NCBI GenBank assembly: GCA_900541565.1 | Contig: UQKB01000012.1 | Coordinates: 1 to 53,415, forward strand | DNA: 53,415 nucleotides | DNA from: an uncultured Oscillospiraceae bacterium | GTDB taxonomy: Bacteria > Bacillota > Clostridia > Oscillospirales > Acutalibacteraceae | Direction of reading: 5' to 3' | In this document: in pieces, positions 24,802 to 33,668 of the stretch | How positions within the stretch are numbered: the stretch's first letter is position 1 | Layout: each line of letters opens with the position of its first letter | Program-made: the position numbers and the translations under genes | The notes under the pieces: generated by a model | The model's database searches: none | What the model was told of the DNA's origin: nothing | What the model saw: the letters and a program-made list of their open reading frames with translations, nothing else

Positions 24802-25977
24802 ATGCTGAAGATTTTACGATGGCTTCGGGGGTATGTTACTTTTGAAGCAAAAGGCCCTTTTCCGGAGCGGTTTCTGAACCTGACGCTGCGCGCCGATATT
24901 TTACTTTGGGATCCCGTGGGGGAAAAAGGCCGCCTGCGGGCAAAAACAAGCCTTTCTGACTACCGGTCGCTGCATCCGCTTGCAAAACGGTCGGGGGTGC
25001 GCCTGCACGCAAAAAAGCGTATGGGGCTGCCGTTTATTATCCACAAAAATAAGAAACGCACGGGCCTTGCGGCAGGTGCGGTCTGTTTTTTTGTTTTGGT
25101 GCAGATTTTGTCGATGTTTGTATGGAATATTGAAATATCGGGGCTGAACCATTTAAGCGAAACGCAGGTGCGTACGGCGCTTGCAAACCAGGGGCTGACC
25201 ACAGGCGTGCTCAAAAGCAGTCTGGATATCCAGCGTTTGGAGCGTGATACCACCTTGGAAATCGGTCAGGTGGGTTGGATGTCTGTCAACCTGATCGGAT
25301 CAACGGCGTATGTAGAGCTTAGCGAAAGCTATACGCCGCCGGAATTTATCCCAAAAGACATGCCATGTAACATTAAAGCCTCTGCAGACGGACAGATTTT
25401 GCGTATGGATATTGCAAAGGGGGCTGCCGCGGTAAAGACAGGCGACGGCGTCATCAAAGGACAATTGCTTGTAAGCGGTGTAGTGGAAAACACACAGGGG
25501 GTTGCCTCTTTACAGCATAGCGAGGCCAAGGTATATGCACAGACGTTGCATGAAAAAGAAATTACCGTTCCGTTTCAGCGTACACAGGAGCTTCCCACAG
25601 GAAACCAGGTGTCGCGCATGGAAGGGCGGCTTTTTAACATACGCTTTCCGCTTACCATGCTGTTTATACCCAATGAAAACTACATAAAGCAAACACGCCT
25701 GGACAATTACCTGTTAAACGGCAATGGCCTGCCTTTCTCTGTCTATACGGAAAACTGGTACGAATATTGTCCGCAGGAGCAGACGCTTACCAAAGAAGAA
25801 GCCGAGCGGTCTGCCTATACCCAGCTTGCACTGTTTGAAGCCTTTGAGCTGCTGGATACAGATATTCAAGACCGCAGGACCGCAATAAAAACAACAAAAG
25901 ACGCATTGATCCTGACCGCAAGCTACACCTGTGTGCAGGACATTGCGGTCAAGTCTGAAATTGGGATTGAAAATTAA
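24802..25977 (+). CDS. yqfD: Sporulation protein YqfD
   Basis: The 391-residue protein begins MLKILRWLRGYVTFEAKG, typical of YqfD, with a single membrane helix at about residues 91-110 (GAVCFFVLVQILSMFVW), then a POTRA-like segment (IEISGLNHLSETQV) and a long extracytoplasmic domain. It belongs to the SigE regulon in Bacillus. The usual downstream phoH-like gene is missing; a terminator follows at once. Confidence 0.93.
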   Translation: MLKILRWLRGYVTFEAKGPFPERFLNLTLRADILLWDPVGEKGRLRAKTSLSDYRSLHPLAKRSGVRLHAKKRMGLPFIIHKNKKRTGLAAGAVCFFVLVQILSMFVWNIEISGLNHLSETQVRTALANQGLTTGVLKSSLDIQRLERDTTLEIGQVGWMSVNLIGSTAYVELSESYTPPEFIPKDMPCNIKASADGQILRMDIAKGAAAVKTGDGVIKGQLLVSGVVENTQGVASLQHSEAKVYAQTLHEKEITVPFQRTQELPTGNQVSRMEGRLFNIRFPLTMLFIPNENYIKQTRLDNYLLNGNGLPFSVYTENWYEYCPQEQTLTKEEAERSAYTQLALFEAFELLDTDIQDRRTAIKTTKDALILTASYTCVQDIAVKSEIGIEN

Positions 25978-26018
25978 AAACGCCGCTGGTAGAACAATAA
26001 AGCACACCAGCGGCGTTT
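25978..26018. terminator. Bidirectional terminator, yqfD/thioredoxin
   Basis: Stem AAACGCCGCTGGT / ACCAGCGGCGTTT (25978-25990, 26006-26018), 15-nt loop, with T-rich sequence on one side and A-rich on the other. Confidence 0.9.
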
Positions 26019-26040
26019 AAAAGGAACAAAATATGTGTTT

Positions 26041-26367
26041 TTACAGTGCGTTTTCCAGAATTCCTCTGTAAGAATCGGCGGGCTTAAAACCAATTTCCTT
26101 TGCGATTTCCTGCCCGTTTTTAAAGATAATCACGGTGGGAATGCTCATAATGCCAAAGCGCGAGGCAAGGCCGCTTTGCTCATCCACGTTAATTTTTGCA
26201 AAGACAGCCCGCCCGTTGTATTCCTCTGCCAGACTGTCTATTACAGGGGCAAGCATTTTGCACGGGCCGCACCAGTCTGCCCAAAAGTCCACCAAAACTA
26301 CGTCGTTTTGCTGAAGCATGGTATCAAAGTCGTCTTTTGTCGGGTGAAGAATTGTTCCTGCCATCAT
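26041..26367 (-). CDS. trxA: Thioredoxin
   Basis: The 108-residue protein has the active site WADWCGPCK, cis-Pro loop SIPTVI and the usual length. It reduces protein disulfides in the cytoplasm. AGGAGG precedes two consecutive ATG codons (26367, 26364); either could start. It follows the cyclophilin lipoprotein gene by 56 bp on the same strand and probably shares its promoter. Confidence 0.95.
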   Translation of the reverse strand: MMAGTILHPTKDDFDTMLQQNDVVLVDFWADWCGPCKMLAPVIDSLAEEYNGRAVFAKINVDEQSGLASRFGIMSIPTVIIFKNGQEIAKEIGFKPADSYRGILENAL

Positions 26368-26423
26368 GTGTCCTCCTTCTATTTTTCTTTTTATAGCGTT
26401 ACCAAATGGCATTTTTTTATGAT

Positions 26424-27350
26424 TTATTCCTGATAGGTGGTAACCTCAATACTTTCAATTGTGACCGCTTCTACCGGGGCGCTGTTGGAGTCTACCTCTA
26501 CTGTGTTGATCTGGTCGACCACGTCCATGCCGTCATATACCTGTGCAAACACGGTGTGTCCTCTGTCAATCGCATTAAAAGCGCCGTCTAAAGTGGGATT
26601 GCCGCCGTTTTCGGTATACAGATTTTTGATTTCATCGCTTAAGAGATCTGTGTCAAGGCAGCCAGTATAGTTTATAGAGGCCATAAAGGTTTGCAGCGCG
26701 CCGGACGCTATATAATTGGAAAGCTGCTGATGGACAGCTTCCCAGGCGCTTTCGTAATAATCCCAGCCGGGAAAATCGTCCGCCGTGGGAGTATTGATAA
26801 AGAACTGGCTTCCGTTTGTGTCTGCGCCGCTGTTGGCCATTGCGACAGACCCGCGGATATTAAACAGCTTGTCGGAAAATTCATCCTCAAACGATGTGCC
26901 GTAAATGCTTTCGCCCCCCGTTCCGTTGCCGTTCGGGTCACCGCCCTGAATCACAAAATCCTCCACCACGCGGTGGAAGGTCAGGCCGTCATAATATCCC
27001 TCTTGCGCGTGGGTAATAAAGTTTTCAACCGCTTTCGGCGCGGCTTCCGGGAAGAAACGCAGGCTGATATCGCCCATGCTTGTGTGCAGGATCGCAACCT
27101 GCTCGCCTGCCTGCGGCTTTTCAAGCTGATAGCCTACCGTGTGCTCTGCATCATGATAAATATCCCGTTCAATTGCAATATCGTCAAACTCCACGAGCGG
27201 GGCGTTTTGCGCGCTGGTTGCAGAAGAAGGAGAGGCGCTGTCCGCCGTGGTGTCTTGCCCGGAAGAACAGCCCGTAAGCAGCGCTGCCGTCAAAAGGCTT
27301 GCAGCCAGCACAGCACAGATTGTTTTTTTCACATATAGCTTATGCATCAT
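26424..27350 (-). CDS. Cyclophilin-type peptidyl-prolyl isomerase lipoprotein
   Basis: The 308-residue protein has a signal peptide with lipobox LLTGC, a Ser/Ala/Thr-rich spacer, then a cyclophilin domain: [34 protein letters not shown] and GSQFFINT. It should catalyse proline isomerisation in proteins emerging on the outer face of the membrane. An insertion of about 60 residues lies between the QFFI motif and the [15 protein letters not shown] segment. A promoter with good boxes lies 35 bp upstream. Confidence 0.92.
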   Translation of the reverse strand: MMHKLYVKKTICAVLAASLLTAALLTGCSSGQDTTADSASPSSATSAQNAPLVEFDDIAIERDIYHDAEHTVGYQLEKPQAGEQVAILHTSMGDISLRFFPEAAPKAVENFITHAQEGYYDGLTFHRVVEDFVIQGGDPNGNGTGGESIYGTSFEDEFSDKLFNIRGSVAMANSGADTNGSQFFINTPTADDFPGWDYYESAWEAVHQQLSNYIASGALQTFMASINYTGCLDTDLLSDEIKNLYTENGGNPTLDGAFNAIDRGHTVFAQVYDGMDVVDQINTVEVDSNSAPVEAVTIESIEVTTYQE

Positions 27351-27384
27351 GGGTCTCCTTTCAAATTCCTATTGCTTGCTATTT

Positions 27385-27413
27385 ATTTTAGTATATTCCC
27401 CGTCTATATGCAA
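27385..27413 (-). promoter_or_regulatory. SigA-type promoter of cyclophilin-thioredoxin operon
   Basis: Minus strand TTGCAT (27413-27408), 17-bp spacer, TAAAAT (27390-27385). Confidence 0.6.
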
Positions 27414-27582
27414 GCAAAGTTTGTTCATATTTTTCTGTTTGGTTTTTCCTGCACAAAAGCTTGCCGGTCAGCAAAAAGTTTTCAGAAAAGGCGTATAAGA
27501 GATACCCTTTCAGATGGAATAATCCTATAACCCGCGCTCATATAATAATTTAGCCGCTATAAAGAATACGGGAGGAAAGAAA

Positions 27583-28524
27583 ATGATAGAATTTTATCCG
27601 GAAGGCCGGCTGATCGACACGGCCGAAAATTTACATGCATTAAAATCGCAGGCGCACTTGAACGAGGCGTGCAGTGAAGGAAAAATATTGGAGGCAAGGG
27701 CGGTTATCTGTGATTCTGCGCATAATCTGATTGTGGACCTGGGCTGTATGAAGGGGATTATTCCGCGCCAGGAGGGCGCTGTGGGGATAAAAGAGGGGAC
27801 CGTGCGAGATATTGCGGTTATTTCAAGGGTTAACAGACCGGTCTGCTTTGTTGTTACCGGCTTTGAACGTGATGAAAACGGTACCCTTACAGCCGTTTTA
27901 TCGCGCGCGCAGGCGCAAAAACGCTGTATTGAGCAGTATATCAGCCATCTTGTACCGGGTGATGTGATCGACGCGCGCATTACACATCTGGAGACGTTTG
28001 GCGCATTTGCGGATATCGGCTGCGGGGTTGTATCGCTTATGCCGATCGATACAATCAGCGTTTCGCGTATTGAACATCCGGGTGAACGCTTTTTGGTCGG
28101 GATGGATATCAAGGCGGTTGTAAAAATGGTAGAAAACGGCAGGATCAGCCTTTCTCATAAGGAGCTTCTTGGAACATGGGAGGAAAACGCCGCACAATTT
28201 CAGGCGGGCGAAACAGTTGCCGGAATCATCCGCTCTGTGGAGGAGTACGGCGCGTTTGTGGAGCTTACGCCGAACCTTGCGGGCTTGGCGGAGGCCCGGG
28301 AGGGAATCCACCCCGGGCAGCAGGCCAGCGTGTACATAAAAAATATTATTCCCCAAAGGATGAAGATTAAGCTGATTGTCATTGATACCTTTGAATACGC
28401 CTATAAGCCCAAGCAGCCCAACTATTTTTACCACGGAAAGCATATAGACCGTTTTTTGTATTCACCAGCAAGCTCCGAAAAGGTTATAGAAAGCGTGTTT
28501 ACACCTGAAAAAGCCAGCGTATAA
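27583..28524 (+). CDS. S1 RNA-binding domain protein
   Basis: The 313-residue protein contains three S1/OB-like segments: a divergent one near residues 35-70 (ICDSAHNLIVDLGCMKGI), one at 125-190 (GDVIDARITHLETFGAFAD) and one at 205-255 (GETVAGIIRSVEEYGAFVE). It resembles short Clostridia relatives of ribosomal protein S1, not the full-length protein. A role in mRNA binding or translation is likely. AGGAGGAAAG precedes the ATG. Confidence 0.88.
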   Translation: MIEFYPEGRLIDTAENLHALKSQAHLNEACSEGKILEARAVICDSAHNLIVDLGCMKGIIPRQEGAVGIKEGTVRDIAVISRVNRPVCFVVTGFERDENGTLTAVLSRAQAQKRCIEQYISHLVPGDVIDARITHLETFGAFADIGCGVVSLMPIDTISVSRIEHPGERFLVGMDIKAVVKMVENGRISLSHKELLGTWEENAAQFQAGETVAGIIRSVEEYGAFVELTPNLAGLAEAREGIHPGQQASVYIKNIIPQRMKIKLIVIDTFEYAYKPKQPNYFYHGKHIDRFLYSPASSEKVIESVFTPEKASV

Positions 28525-28526
28525 GC

Positions 28527-28564
28527 AATCGGAAGATACAGCCCTTGTATCTTCCGATTTGCCG
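28527..28564 (+). terminator. Terminator after S1 gene
   Basis: A 14-bp perfect stem AATCGGAAGATACA / TGTATCTTCCGATT (28527-28540, 28546-28559) with a 5-nt loop but only a short T tract. Confidence 0.75.
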
Positions 28565-28607
28565 AATCAAAAACGGGACATGCATTCGAACAAATTTTCT
28601 AAAATAA

Positions 28608-28636
28608 TTGACAGGCAGACAGGCAGGTCTTATAAT
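28608..28636 (+). promoter_or_regulatory. Consensus SigA promoter of rmuC
   Basis: TTGACA (28608-28613), 17-bp spacer, TATAAT (28631-28636); both boxes are exact consensus. Confidence 0.9.
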
Positions 28637-28670
28637 CAAAATAGATGGTATTTTGTTCGGAGGCGAAAAA

Positions 28671-29918
28671 ATGGAGCTTTATTTACTGGTGTGCGCAGCT
28701 GTGTCGGGCGTTTTATCCGTTGTGCTTTTAGCAGTTTTGCTGGTCAGGCAAGCGCGCAGAAAAAACAGCGCGCTGCCGCAGACGCTTGTACAGGAGCTGC
28801 AGCACAGCAACAGCCTTTTGCGGCAGGAGCTTTTATCGGTTACGCAGAATTCTGTGATCAATTTGGGCGATATGCTGTCGGAAAACCTGCGTACGTCCGG
28901 CGAGCATCAGACGCAGCGGCTTACACAGTTGGAATCCCGTTTTAGGACTTTTTCGCTAGAAAATGCGCAAAAGCTGGAAATGATTCGCGACTCGGTGGAA
29001 AAACGACTGGCCTATATACAGGAGGACAACACAAGGCAGCTGGAAAAAATGCGGACAACGGTCGATGAAAAGCTGCAGAAAACGCTGGAAGAAAAAATGA
29101 ACCGTTCGTTTGCAATTGTCGGGGAAAGGCTTGAGCAGGTATATAAAGGCCTGGGAGAGATGCAAAACCTTGCCTCCGGTGTGGGCGATCTGAAAAAAGT
29201 TCTTTCCAATGTAAAAACACGGGGGATTTTAGGCGAAATCCAGCTGGAAGCCATCTTAAAAGAAATTCTTGCGCCGCAGCAGTATGAAAAAAATGTGGTT
29301 ACAAAGAAGGGAAGCAAGAATTATGTGGAGTTTGCAGTAAGGCTGCCCGCACAGGATGATGGGGTAATCTACCTTCCTGTGGATTCGAAATTCCCCGGAG
29401 ATGTATATGCAGCCCTTGTCAGCGCTTATGAGCAGGGAAGCAAAGAGGCCGTGCAGGAGGCGGCAAAAGTTTTGCTTGCAACGCTTAAGGCAGAGGCCAG
29501 GGATATACGCGATAAATATATAGATCCCCCCAATACCACGGAATTTGCCATTATGTTCCTGCCGTTTGAGGGCTTATACGCAGAGGCGGTCAACAGAGGG
29601 CTTGTTGAGGTGCTGCAGCGGGAATATAAGGTTAATATTGCAGGACCCAGCACAATGGCGGCGCTTTTAAACAGTATACAGATGGGCTTTAAAACGCTGG
29701 CGGTGCAAAAGCGCAGTGCAGAAGCCTTTCGTATTTTAGAAGAGGTTAAAACGGAGTTTGACAAATTTGCCCAGGGGCTGCTTTTAACGCAGCAGCGTTT
29801 GGACCAGGCAAACAGCGAGCTTGACAGGCTGGTGGGCGTGCGCACGCGGCAGATTCAAAAAAGGCTTGCGGGCTTGTCTGTTTTTGACGATAAAGAAAAT
29901 CCTGCATTGCAGGAATAA
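28671..29918 (+). CDS. rmuC: DNA recombination protein RmuC
   Basis: The 415-residue protein has an N-terminal membrane helix (residues 3-23), a long coiled-coil stretch to about residue 165, and the RmuC nuclease-like domain: GDLKKVLSNVKTRGILGEIQLE, YLPVDSKFPGD, YIDPPNTTEFAIMFLP and AGPSTMAALLNSI. RmuC limits recombination at inverted repeats. ATG 28671 is preceded by GGAGG; the longer frame from 28608 would start inside the promoter. Confidence 0.95.
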   Translation: MELYLLVCAAVSGVLSVVLLAVLLVRQARRKNSALPQTLVQELQHSNSLLRQELLSVTQNSVINLGDMLSENLRTSGEHQTQRLTQLESRFRTFSLENAQKLEMIRDSVEKRLAYIQEDNTRQLEKMRTTVDEKLQKTLEEKMNRSFAIVGERLEQVYKGLGEMQNLASGVGDLKKVLSNVKTRGILGEIQLEAILKEILAPQQYEKNVVTKKGSKNYVEFAVRLPAQDDGVIYLPVDSKFPGDVYAALVSAYEQGSKEAVQEAAKVLLATLKAEARDIRDKYIDPPNTTEFAIMFLPFEGLYAEAVNRGLVEVLQREYKVNIAGPSTMAALLNSIQMGFKTLAVQKRSAEAFRILEEVKTEFDKFAQGLLLTQQRLDQANSELDRLVGVRTRQIQKRLAGLSVFDDKENPALQE

Positions 29919-29924
29919 AACCAT

Positions 29925-29954
29925 GTATGAACCCCCTTTTAGGCGGCAATACTT
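29925..29954 (+). promoter_or_regulatory. SigF/SigG-type promoter of sigG
   Basis: GTATG (29925-29929), 15-bp spacer, GGCAATACTT (29945-29954). The -10 fits the forespore consensus GGNRANAMTW exactly; the -35 differs from GYATA at the last base. Bacillus sigG is transcribed by SigF and SigG. Confidence 0.65.
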
Positions 29955-29991
29955 TTTATAAAAGTGACGGCCGCCACAAAGGGGGATTATT

Positions 29992-30774
29992 GTGCAATAC
30001 AATAAGGTAGAGATATGCGGTGTAAATACTGCAAAGCTCAAGGTGCTCAAAGAATCAGAGAAGCGCGAACTTTTGGAAATTATAAAAAACGGAACGCCAA
30101 AAGAACGTATGCAGGCGCGGGAAAAGATGATCAACGGCAATTTAAGGCTGGTCCTCAGTGTGATCCAGCGCTTTACAAACAGGGGAGAAAACCCGGACGA
30201 CCTCTTTCAGGTAGGCTGTATTGGCCTGATTAAGGCAATTGATAATTTTGACTGTAACCTGAAGGTGCGTTTTTCCACATATGGCGTACCGATGATTATC
30301 GGGGAGATACGCCGGTACCTGCGCGACAATAACTCCATACGGGTCAGCCGCAGCATGCGCGACACGGCCTATAAGGCTATGCAGGTCAAGGAGCAGATGA
30401 CCGCCCAAAATAACCGGGAGCCCACGGTGGAGGAAATTGCAAAAGCACTGGATATTCCAAAAGAAAACGTGGTGCTGGCGCTGGAAGCAATTGTGGAGCC
30501 GGTGTCCTTGTATGAGCCGGTCTTTTCAGACGGGAGCGACACCATCTATGTTATGGATCAGGTCGGCGATAAAAACGACGATAAAAACTGGCTGGATGAA
30601 ATTGCGTTAAAAGAGGCGATCGCGTCGCTTTCCCCGCGTGAAAAAAAGATTTTATCGCTGCGTTTTTTTAAAGGAAAAACGCAAATGGAGGTAGCTTCAG
30701 AAATTGGAATATCCCAGGCGCAGGTATCGCGCATAGAGAAGGGCGCGTTGGAGCACATAAAAAAAGACATATAA
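29992..30774 (+). CDS. sigG: Late forespore sigma factor SigG
   Basis: The 260-residue sigma-70 family protein has the SigG hallmark VEICGVNTAKL near the N-terminus, region 2 (NLRLVLSVIQRF, DDLFQVGCIGLIKAIDNFD, FSTYGVPMIIGEIRRYLRD), region 3 and region 4 with SPREKKILSLRFFKGKTQ and the helix-turn-helix EIGISQAQVSRIEK. It directs late gene expression in the developing spore. The GTG start has AAAGGGGG about 6 nt upstream. It is not next to spoIIGA-sigE as in Bacillus. Confidence 0.96.
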   Translation: MQYNKVEICGVNTAKLKVLKESEKRELLEIIKNGTPKERMQAREKMINGNLRLVLSVIQRFTNRGENPDDLFQVGCIGLIKAIDNFDCNLKVRFSTYGVPMIIGEIRRYLRDNNSIRVSRSMRDTAYKAMQVKEQMTAQNNREPTVEEIAKALDIPKENVVLALEAIVEPVSLYEPVFSDGSDTIYVMDQVGDKNDDKNWLDEIALKEAIASLSPREKKILSLRFFKGKTQMEVASEIGISQAQVSRIEKGALEHIKKDI

Positions 30775-30780
30775 AAATAT

Positions 30781-30820
30781 AAAAGCCGGGTTTTCTTTAA
30801 AAATTCGGCTTTTCCTTTTT
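30781..30820 (+). terminator. Terminator after sigG
   Basis: AAAAGCCG (30781-30788) pairs with CGGCTTTT (30806-30813), followed by a T-rich tract. Confidence 0.7.
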
Positions 30821-30826
30821 CATATA

Positions 30827-30855
30827 TTTACATTTTTACTTTCCTGTGTTAAAAT
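30827..30855 (+). promoter_or_regulatory. SigA-type promoter of yerC-like operon
   Basis: TTTACA (30827-30832), 17-bp spacer, TAAAAT (30850-30855). Confidence 0.6.
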
Positions 30856-30905
30856 TTTATAGCATTAAATGAATGGATTTCCCCAAAAAAGAAAGAGGTG
30901 CGGTT

Positions 30906-31208
30906 ATGAATTCGAAAATTAAAGACGATAGCGTGGATTTCCTATTTCAGGCAATTCTTTCTCTGAAAAATCTGGACGAATGCTACAGCTTTTTTGAAGA
31001 TCTGTGTACAGTGCCGGAGATAAAGGCGATGTCGCAGCGTTTGCTCGTTGCCCGTATGCTCAGCGAAAAACGCGTATACAGCGACATTGTACATGAAACA
31101 GGCGCCAGCACCGCGACGATCAGCCGTGTAAACCGTTCGTTGATCTATGGCTGCGACGGATACGATTTGGTTTTTAAGCGTATAAAGGATGGGGATTTTC
31201 GGCAGTGA
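30906..31208 (+). CDS. YerC/YecD family TrpR-related protein
   Basis: The 100-residue protein contains the TrpR-like helical fold with FFEDLCTVPEIKAMSQRLLV and the helix-turn-helix ETGASTATISRVNRSL. This DNA-binding family is widespread in Firmicutes; it is related to, but not the same as, the tryptophan repressor. ATG 30906 is chosen for AGAGGTG upstream. The stop overlaps the GTGA start of the methyltransferase gene. Confidence 0.92.
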   Translation: MNSKIKDDSVDFLFQAILSLKNLDECYSFFEDLCTVPEIKAMSQRLLVARMLSEKRVYSDIVHETGASTATISRVNRSLIYGCDGYDLVFKRIKDGDFRQ

Positions 31209-31951
31209 GCGTAAAGTATACTGCGTTTGCACAATTTTATGATGCATTGACACAAAATGTGGACTATCAAAAGCGCGCGGCATACCTCTGCACACTTTTG
31301 GAAAGGCTGGGCCACAAAAGCGGGCTTACGCTGGACCTTGCCTGCGGTACCGGGTCGCTTACAATTGAGCTTTGCAAGCTTGGTTTGGACATATTCGGCG
31401 TAGACGCATCGCCCGACATGCTGATGCAGGCGCAGCAAAAGGCGTGTGCGCAGACGCTTGATATTCTGTTTCTTTGTCAGAATATGCAAAATATAGATTT
31501 GTATGGAACGATTGACACCTGCTTTTGTACGCTGGACAGTATGAACCATCTGACGAGTATACGGGATGTGCAAAAAACGTTTGACAGGGTGTCTTTGTTT
31601 ATGAATCCGGGCGGATATTTTATTTTTGACGTCAATACGGTTTTTAAACACCAACGTATATTGGCAAATCATACGTTTGTTTATGACACGCCCGGCGTAT
31701 TTTGTGTCTGGCAGAATACATTGGACAAGGACGGAAAGACCGTACATATTGCGCTTGACTTTTTTGCCCGCCGCGGCAGCTTGTACAGCCGCAGCAGCGA
31801 ATGCTTTTCCGAGCGCGCATATACGCAGGAAGAGCTTGAAAAAGCTCTTTTTTCTGCCGGCTTTTCCGTTGAAGGCGTATATGGTGAAATGTCTTTTGAC
31901 CCGCCTGCTGCTGATTCACAGCGCAATGTATTTGTTGCACGTAAACAGTAG
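31205..31951 (+). CDS. Class I SAM-dependent methyltransferase
   Basis: The 248-residue protein has motif I LDLACGTGSLTIELCKLG, the acidic residue of motif II in FGVDASPDML, and a late motif FIFDVNTVFKH. It starts with GTG overlapping the yerC stop by 4 bp and is followed by the Hsp33 gene. The substrate cannot be told; it resembles YqeM-like small-molecule or RNA methyltransferases. Confidence 0.88.
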   Translation: MSVKYTAFAQFYDALTQNVDYQKRAAYLCTLLERLGHKSGLTLDLACGTGSLTIELCKLGLDIFGVDASPDMLMQAQQKACAQTLDILFLCQNMQNIDLYGTIDTCFCTLDSMNHLTSIRDVQKTFDRVSLFMNPGGYFIFDVNTVFKHQRILANHTFVYDTPGVFCVWQNTLDKDGKTVHIALDFFARRGSLYSRSSECFSERAYTQEELEKALFSAGFSVEGVYGEMSFDPPAADSQRNVFVARKQ

Positions 31952-31994
31952 CGTGGGAATATACTGGGAATATGGGAAAAGGAATTTTGTGTTT

Positions 31995-32891
31995 ATGGAA
32001 AAGGATAAGATCATCAGATGTATTACCTCTGACGGTGCAATTATGGCCTCCGCACTTGATTCGACCAATATTGTATATACCGCCCGAAAGCTGCACCGCA
32101 CAAGCCCTGTAGCGACGGCGGCGCTGGGACGCCTTATCACAGCGGCATCTATTATGGGCGCACAGCTCAAGCAAAAAAAGGCGAGCATTACCCTGCGTGT
32201 AAACGGCGGCGGACCGCTTGGAGCAGTGATTGCCGTGGCGGACAGCAAAGGCAATTGCCGTGGATATGTGGAAAATCCGGCGTGTGAAACGCAATACTAT
32301 CCAAATGGCAAAATCAACGTTGCGCAGGCCGTTGGGAAAAACGGCGTTTTAAATGTAATGCGCGATTATGGACAGGGCGATCCCTATATTGGGTATACTC
32401 CGCTGGTTAGTGGGGAAATCGCAGAAGATATTACACAGTACTACGCTGCAAGCGAACAGATCCCCACGGTATGCGCGCTTGGCGTTTTGCTTGACAAGGA
32501 AGACGGCAACGTACTGCTGGCAGGCGGCTTGCTGATCCAGCTGTTGCCGGCAGCGGACGACGATGTAATTACAAGGCTTGAGCAGAATATTGCAGCGCTT
32601 GACCCCATGACGACAATGCTTGCAAAAGGGATGGATGCGCTTGCTATCTGCAAAACGGCGCTTGCTGGGTTTGAAGTAGAGGTTTTGGATGAAATGCCGG
32701 TGGACTATGTCTGTACCTGCAGCAGGGAGAAGGTTGTAAATTCGATCCGTCTTTTAAGTGACGATGAAATACGCAGCCTGGCCGATGAAAAAGGGTACGC
32801 AAAAGCAAACTGCCATTTCTGCAATAAAAATTATCGTTTTACCAAAGCGCAGCTTGAAGAGATTATACAAAACAAAAATCGAAAAATTTAA
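31995..32891 (+). CDS. hslO: Redox-regulated chaperone Hsp33
   Basis: The 298-residue protein matches Hsp33: an N-terminal domain with GGGPLGAVIAVAD and YVENPACE, and the C-terminal zinc redox switch CTCSREK plus CHFCNKNY (CxC and CxxC). Oxidation releases zinc and activates the holdase. ATG 31995 begins MEKDKIIRC as in homologues; the frame upstream overlaps the methyltransferase gene and is not used. It fits an anaerobe exposed to occasional oxidation. Confidence 0.96.
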   Translation: MEKDKIIRCITSDGAIMASALDSTNIVYTARKLHRTSPVATAALGRLITAASIMGAQLKQKKASITLRVNGGGPLGAVIAVADSKGNCRGYVENPACETQYYPNGKINVAQAVGKNGVLNVMRDYGQGDPYIGYTPLVSGEIAEDITQYYAASEQIPTVCALGVLLDKEDGNVLLAGGLLIQLLPAADDDVITRLEQNIAALDPMTTMLAKGMDALAICKTALAGFEVEVLDEMPVDYVCTCSREKVVNSIRLLSDDEIRSLADEKGYAKANCHFCNKNYRFTKAQLEEIIQNKNRKI

Positions 32892-32900
32892 AAAAATATA

Positions 32901-32929
32901 TTGACATCCGCAGGTGAATATAGTATTAT
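32901..32929 (+). promoter_or_regulatory. Promoter of tRNA operon
   Basis: TTGACA (32901-32906), 17-bp spacer, TATTAT (32924-32929), 44 bp before the first tRNA. Confidence 0.85.
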
Positions 32930-32972
32930 ATTAACCGTCGCTGATGACGCAAAGGTCATGGCGCAGGGTTGT

Positions 32973-33048
32973 GGGAGCATAGCTCAGCTGGGAGAGCATC
33001 TGCCTTACAAGCAGAGGGTCACAGGTTCGAGCCCTGTTGTTCCCACCA
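32973..33048 (+). tRNA. tRNA-Val (anticodon TAC)
   Basis: A 76-nt cloverleaf: acceptor GGGAGCA/TGTTCCC, anticodon loop CTTACAA, T-loop GTTCGAG, encoded CCA. Confidence 0.97.
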
Positions 33049-33056
33049 TATATTTT

Positions 33057-33133
33057 GGCCCGGTAGTTCAGTTGGTTAGAACGCTAGCCTGTCACGCTAG
33101 AGGTCGACGGTTCGAACCCGTTCCGGGTCGCCA
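33057..33133 (+). tRNA. tRNA-Asp (anticodon GTC)
   Basis: A 77-nt cloverleaf: acceptor GGCCCGG/CCGGGTC, anticodon loop CTGTCAC, T-loop GTTCGAA, encoded CCA. Confidence 0.97.
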
Positions 33134-33138
33134 AATAT

Positions 33139-33214
<76 letters not shown>

Positions 33215-33222
33215 TATTTTTT

Positions 33223-33298
33223 GCGGATGTAGCTCATCTGGTAGAGCGCCACCTTGCCAAGGTGGAGGTAGCGAGTTCGAGCCTCGTCATCCGCTCCA
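33223..33298 (+). tRNA. tRNA-Gly (anticodon GCC)
   Basis: A 76-nt cloverleaf: acceptor GCGGATG/CATCCGC, anticodon loop TTGCCAA, T-loop GTTCGAG, encoded CCA. Confidence 0.97.
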
Positions 33299-33302
33299 AC
33301 TC

Positions 33303-33325
33303 GGCGCTTAAAGTATTTAAGCGCC
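33303..33325 (+). other. Hairpin between tRNA-Gly and tRNA-Cys
   Basis: A perfect 10-bp stem GGCGCTTAAA / TTTAAGCGCC with a 3-nt loop, followed by CTTTCT. It may be a partial terminator or a processing signal inside the tRNA transcript. Confidence 0.7.
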
Positions 33326-33335
33326 CTTTCTGTAA

Positions 33336-33410
33336 GGCGACATAGCCAAGTGGTAAGGCATGGGTCTGCAAAACCCTGATTCCCCGGTTCAAATCCGGGT
33401 GTCGCCTCCA
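33336..33410 (+). tRNA. tRNA-Cys (anticodon GCA)
   Basis: A 75-nt cloverleaf: acceptor starting GGCGACA and ending TGTCGCC, anticodon loop CTGCAAA, T-loop GTTCAAA, encoded CCA. Confidence 0.97.
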
Positions 33411-33433
33411 TATTACAGCCGACTGTGTTGCAC

Positions 33434-33466
33434 AAAAGCCCCGCTTAACAGCGGGGCTTTTGTGTA
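33434..33466 (+). terminator. Terminator of tRNA operon
   Basis: A 12-bp stem AAAAGCCCCGCT / AGCGGGGCTTTT (33434-33445, 33450-33461) with a TAAC loop. Confidence 0.92.
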
Positions 33467-33526
33467 TGCTTTTATATAGATAAAGAAGATTACATATTTA
33501 CCTTTTTTATAAAAAAAGAAGGCAAT

Positions 33527-33630
33527 CGACGCCCGGGTTTGGGGGAATTGGTGCTCAAAGCGCGTTGCCATAAAAATTGCATGGCCTTACCAATGAAAAT
33601 GCAGGGGCAAACGGCACTGTTATGCCATAA
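33527..33630 (+). other. Unidentified potentially structured segment
   Basis: Noncoding stretch between the tRNA terminator and the frameshifted gene. Nested complementary segments are visible: AATTGGT (33546-33552) with ACCAAT (33589-33594), enclosing GCCAT (33577-33581) with ATGGC (33590 region minus loop, about 33581-33585), and a later GGCA/TGCC hairpin (about 33613-33626). No known riboswitch motif was recognised. It could be a 5' leader structure of the downstream gene or chance pairing. Confidence 0.3.
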
Positions 33631-33668
33631 AGTATAAAGGGAAAAGTTTATAACAGGGTGGTGATTCT

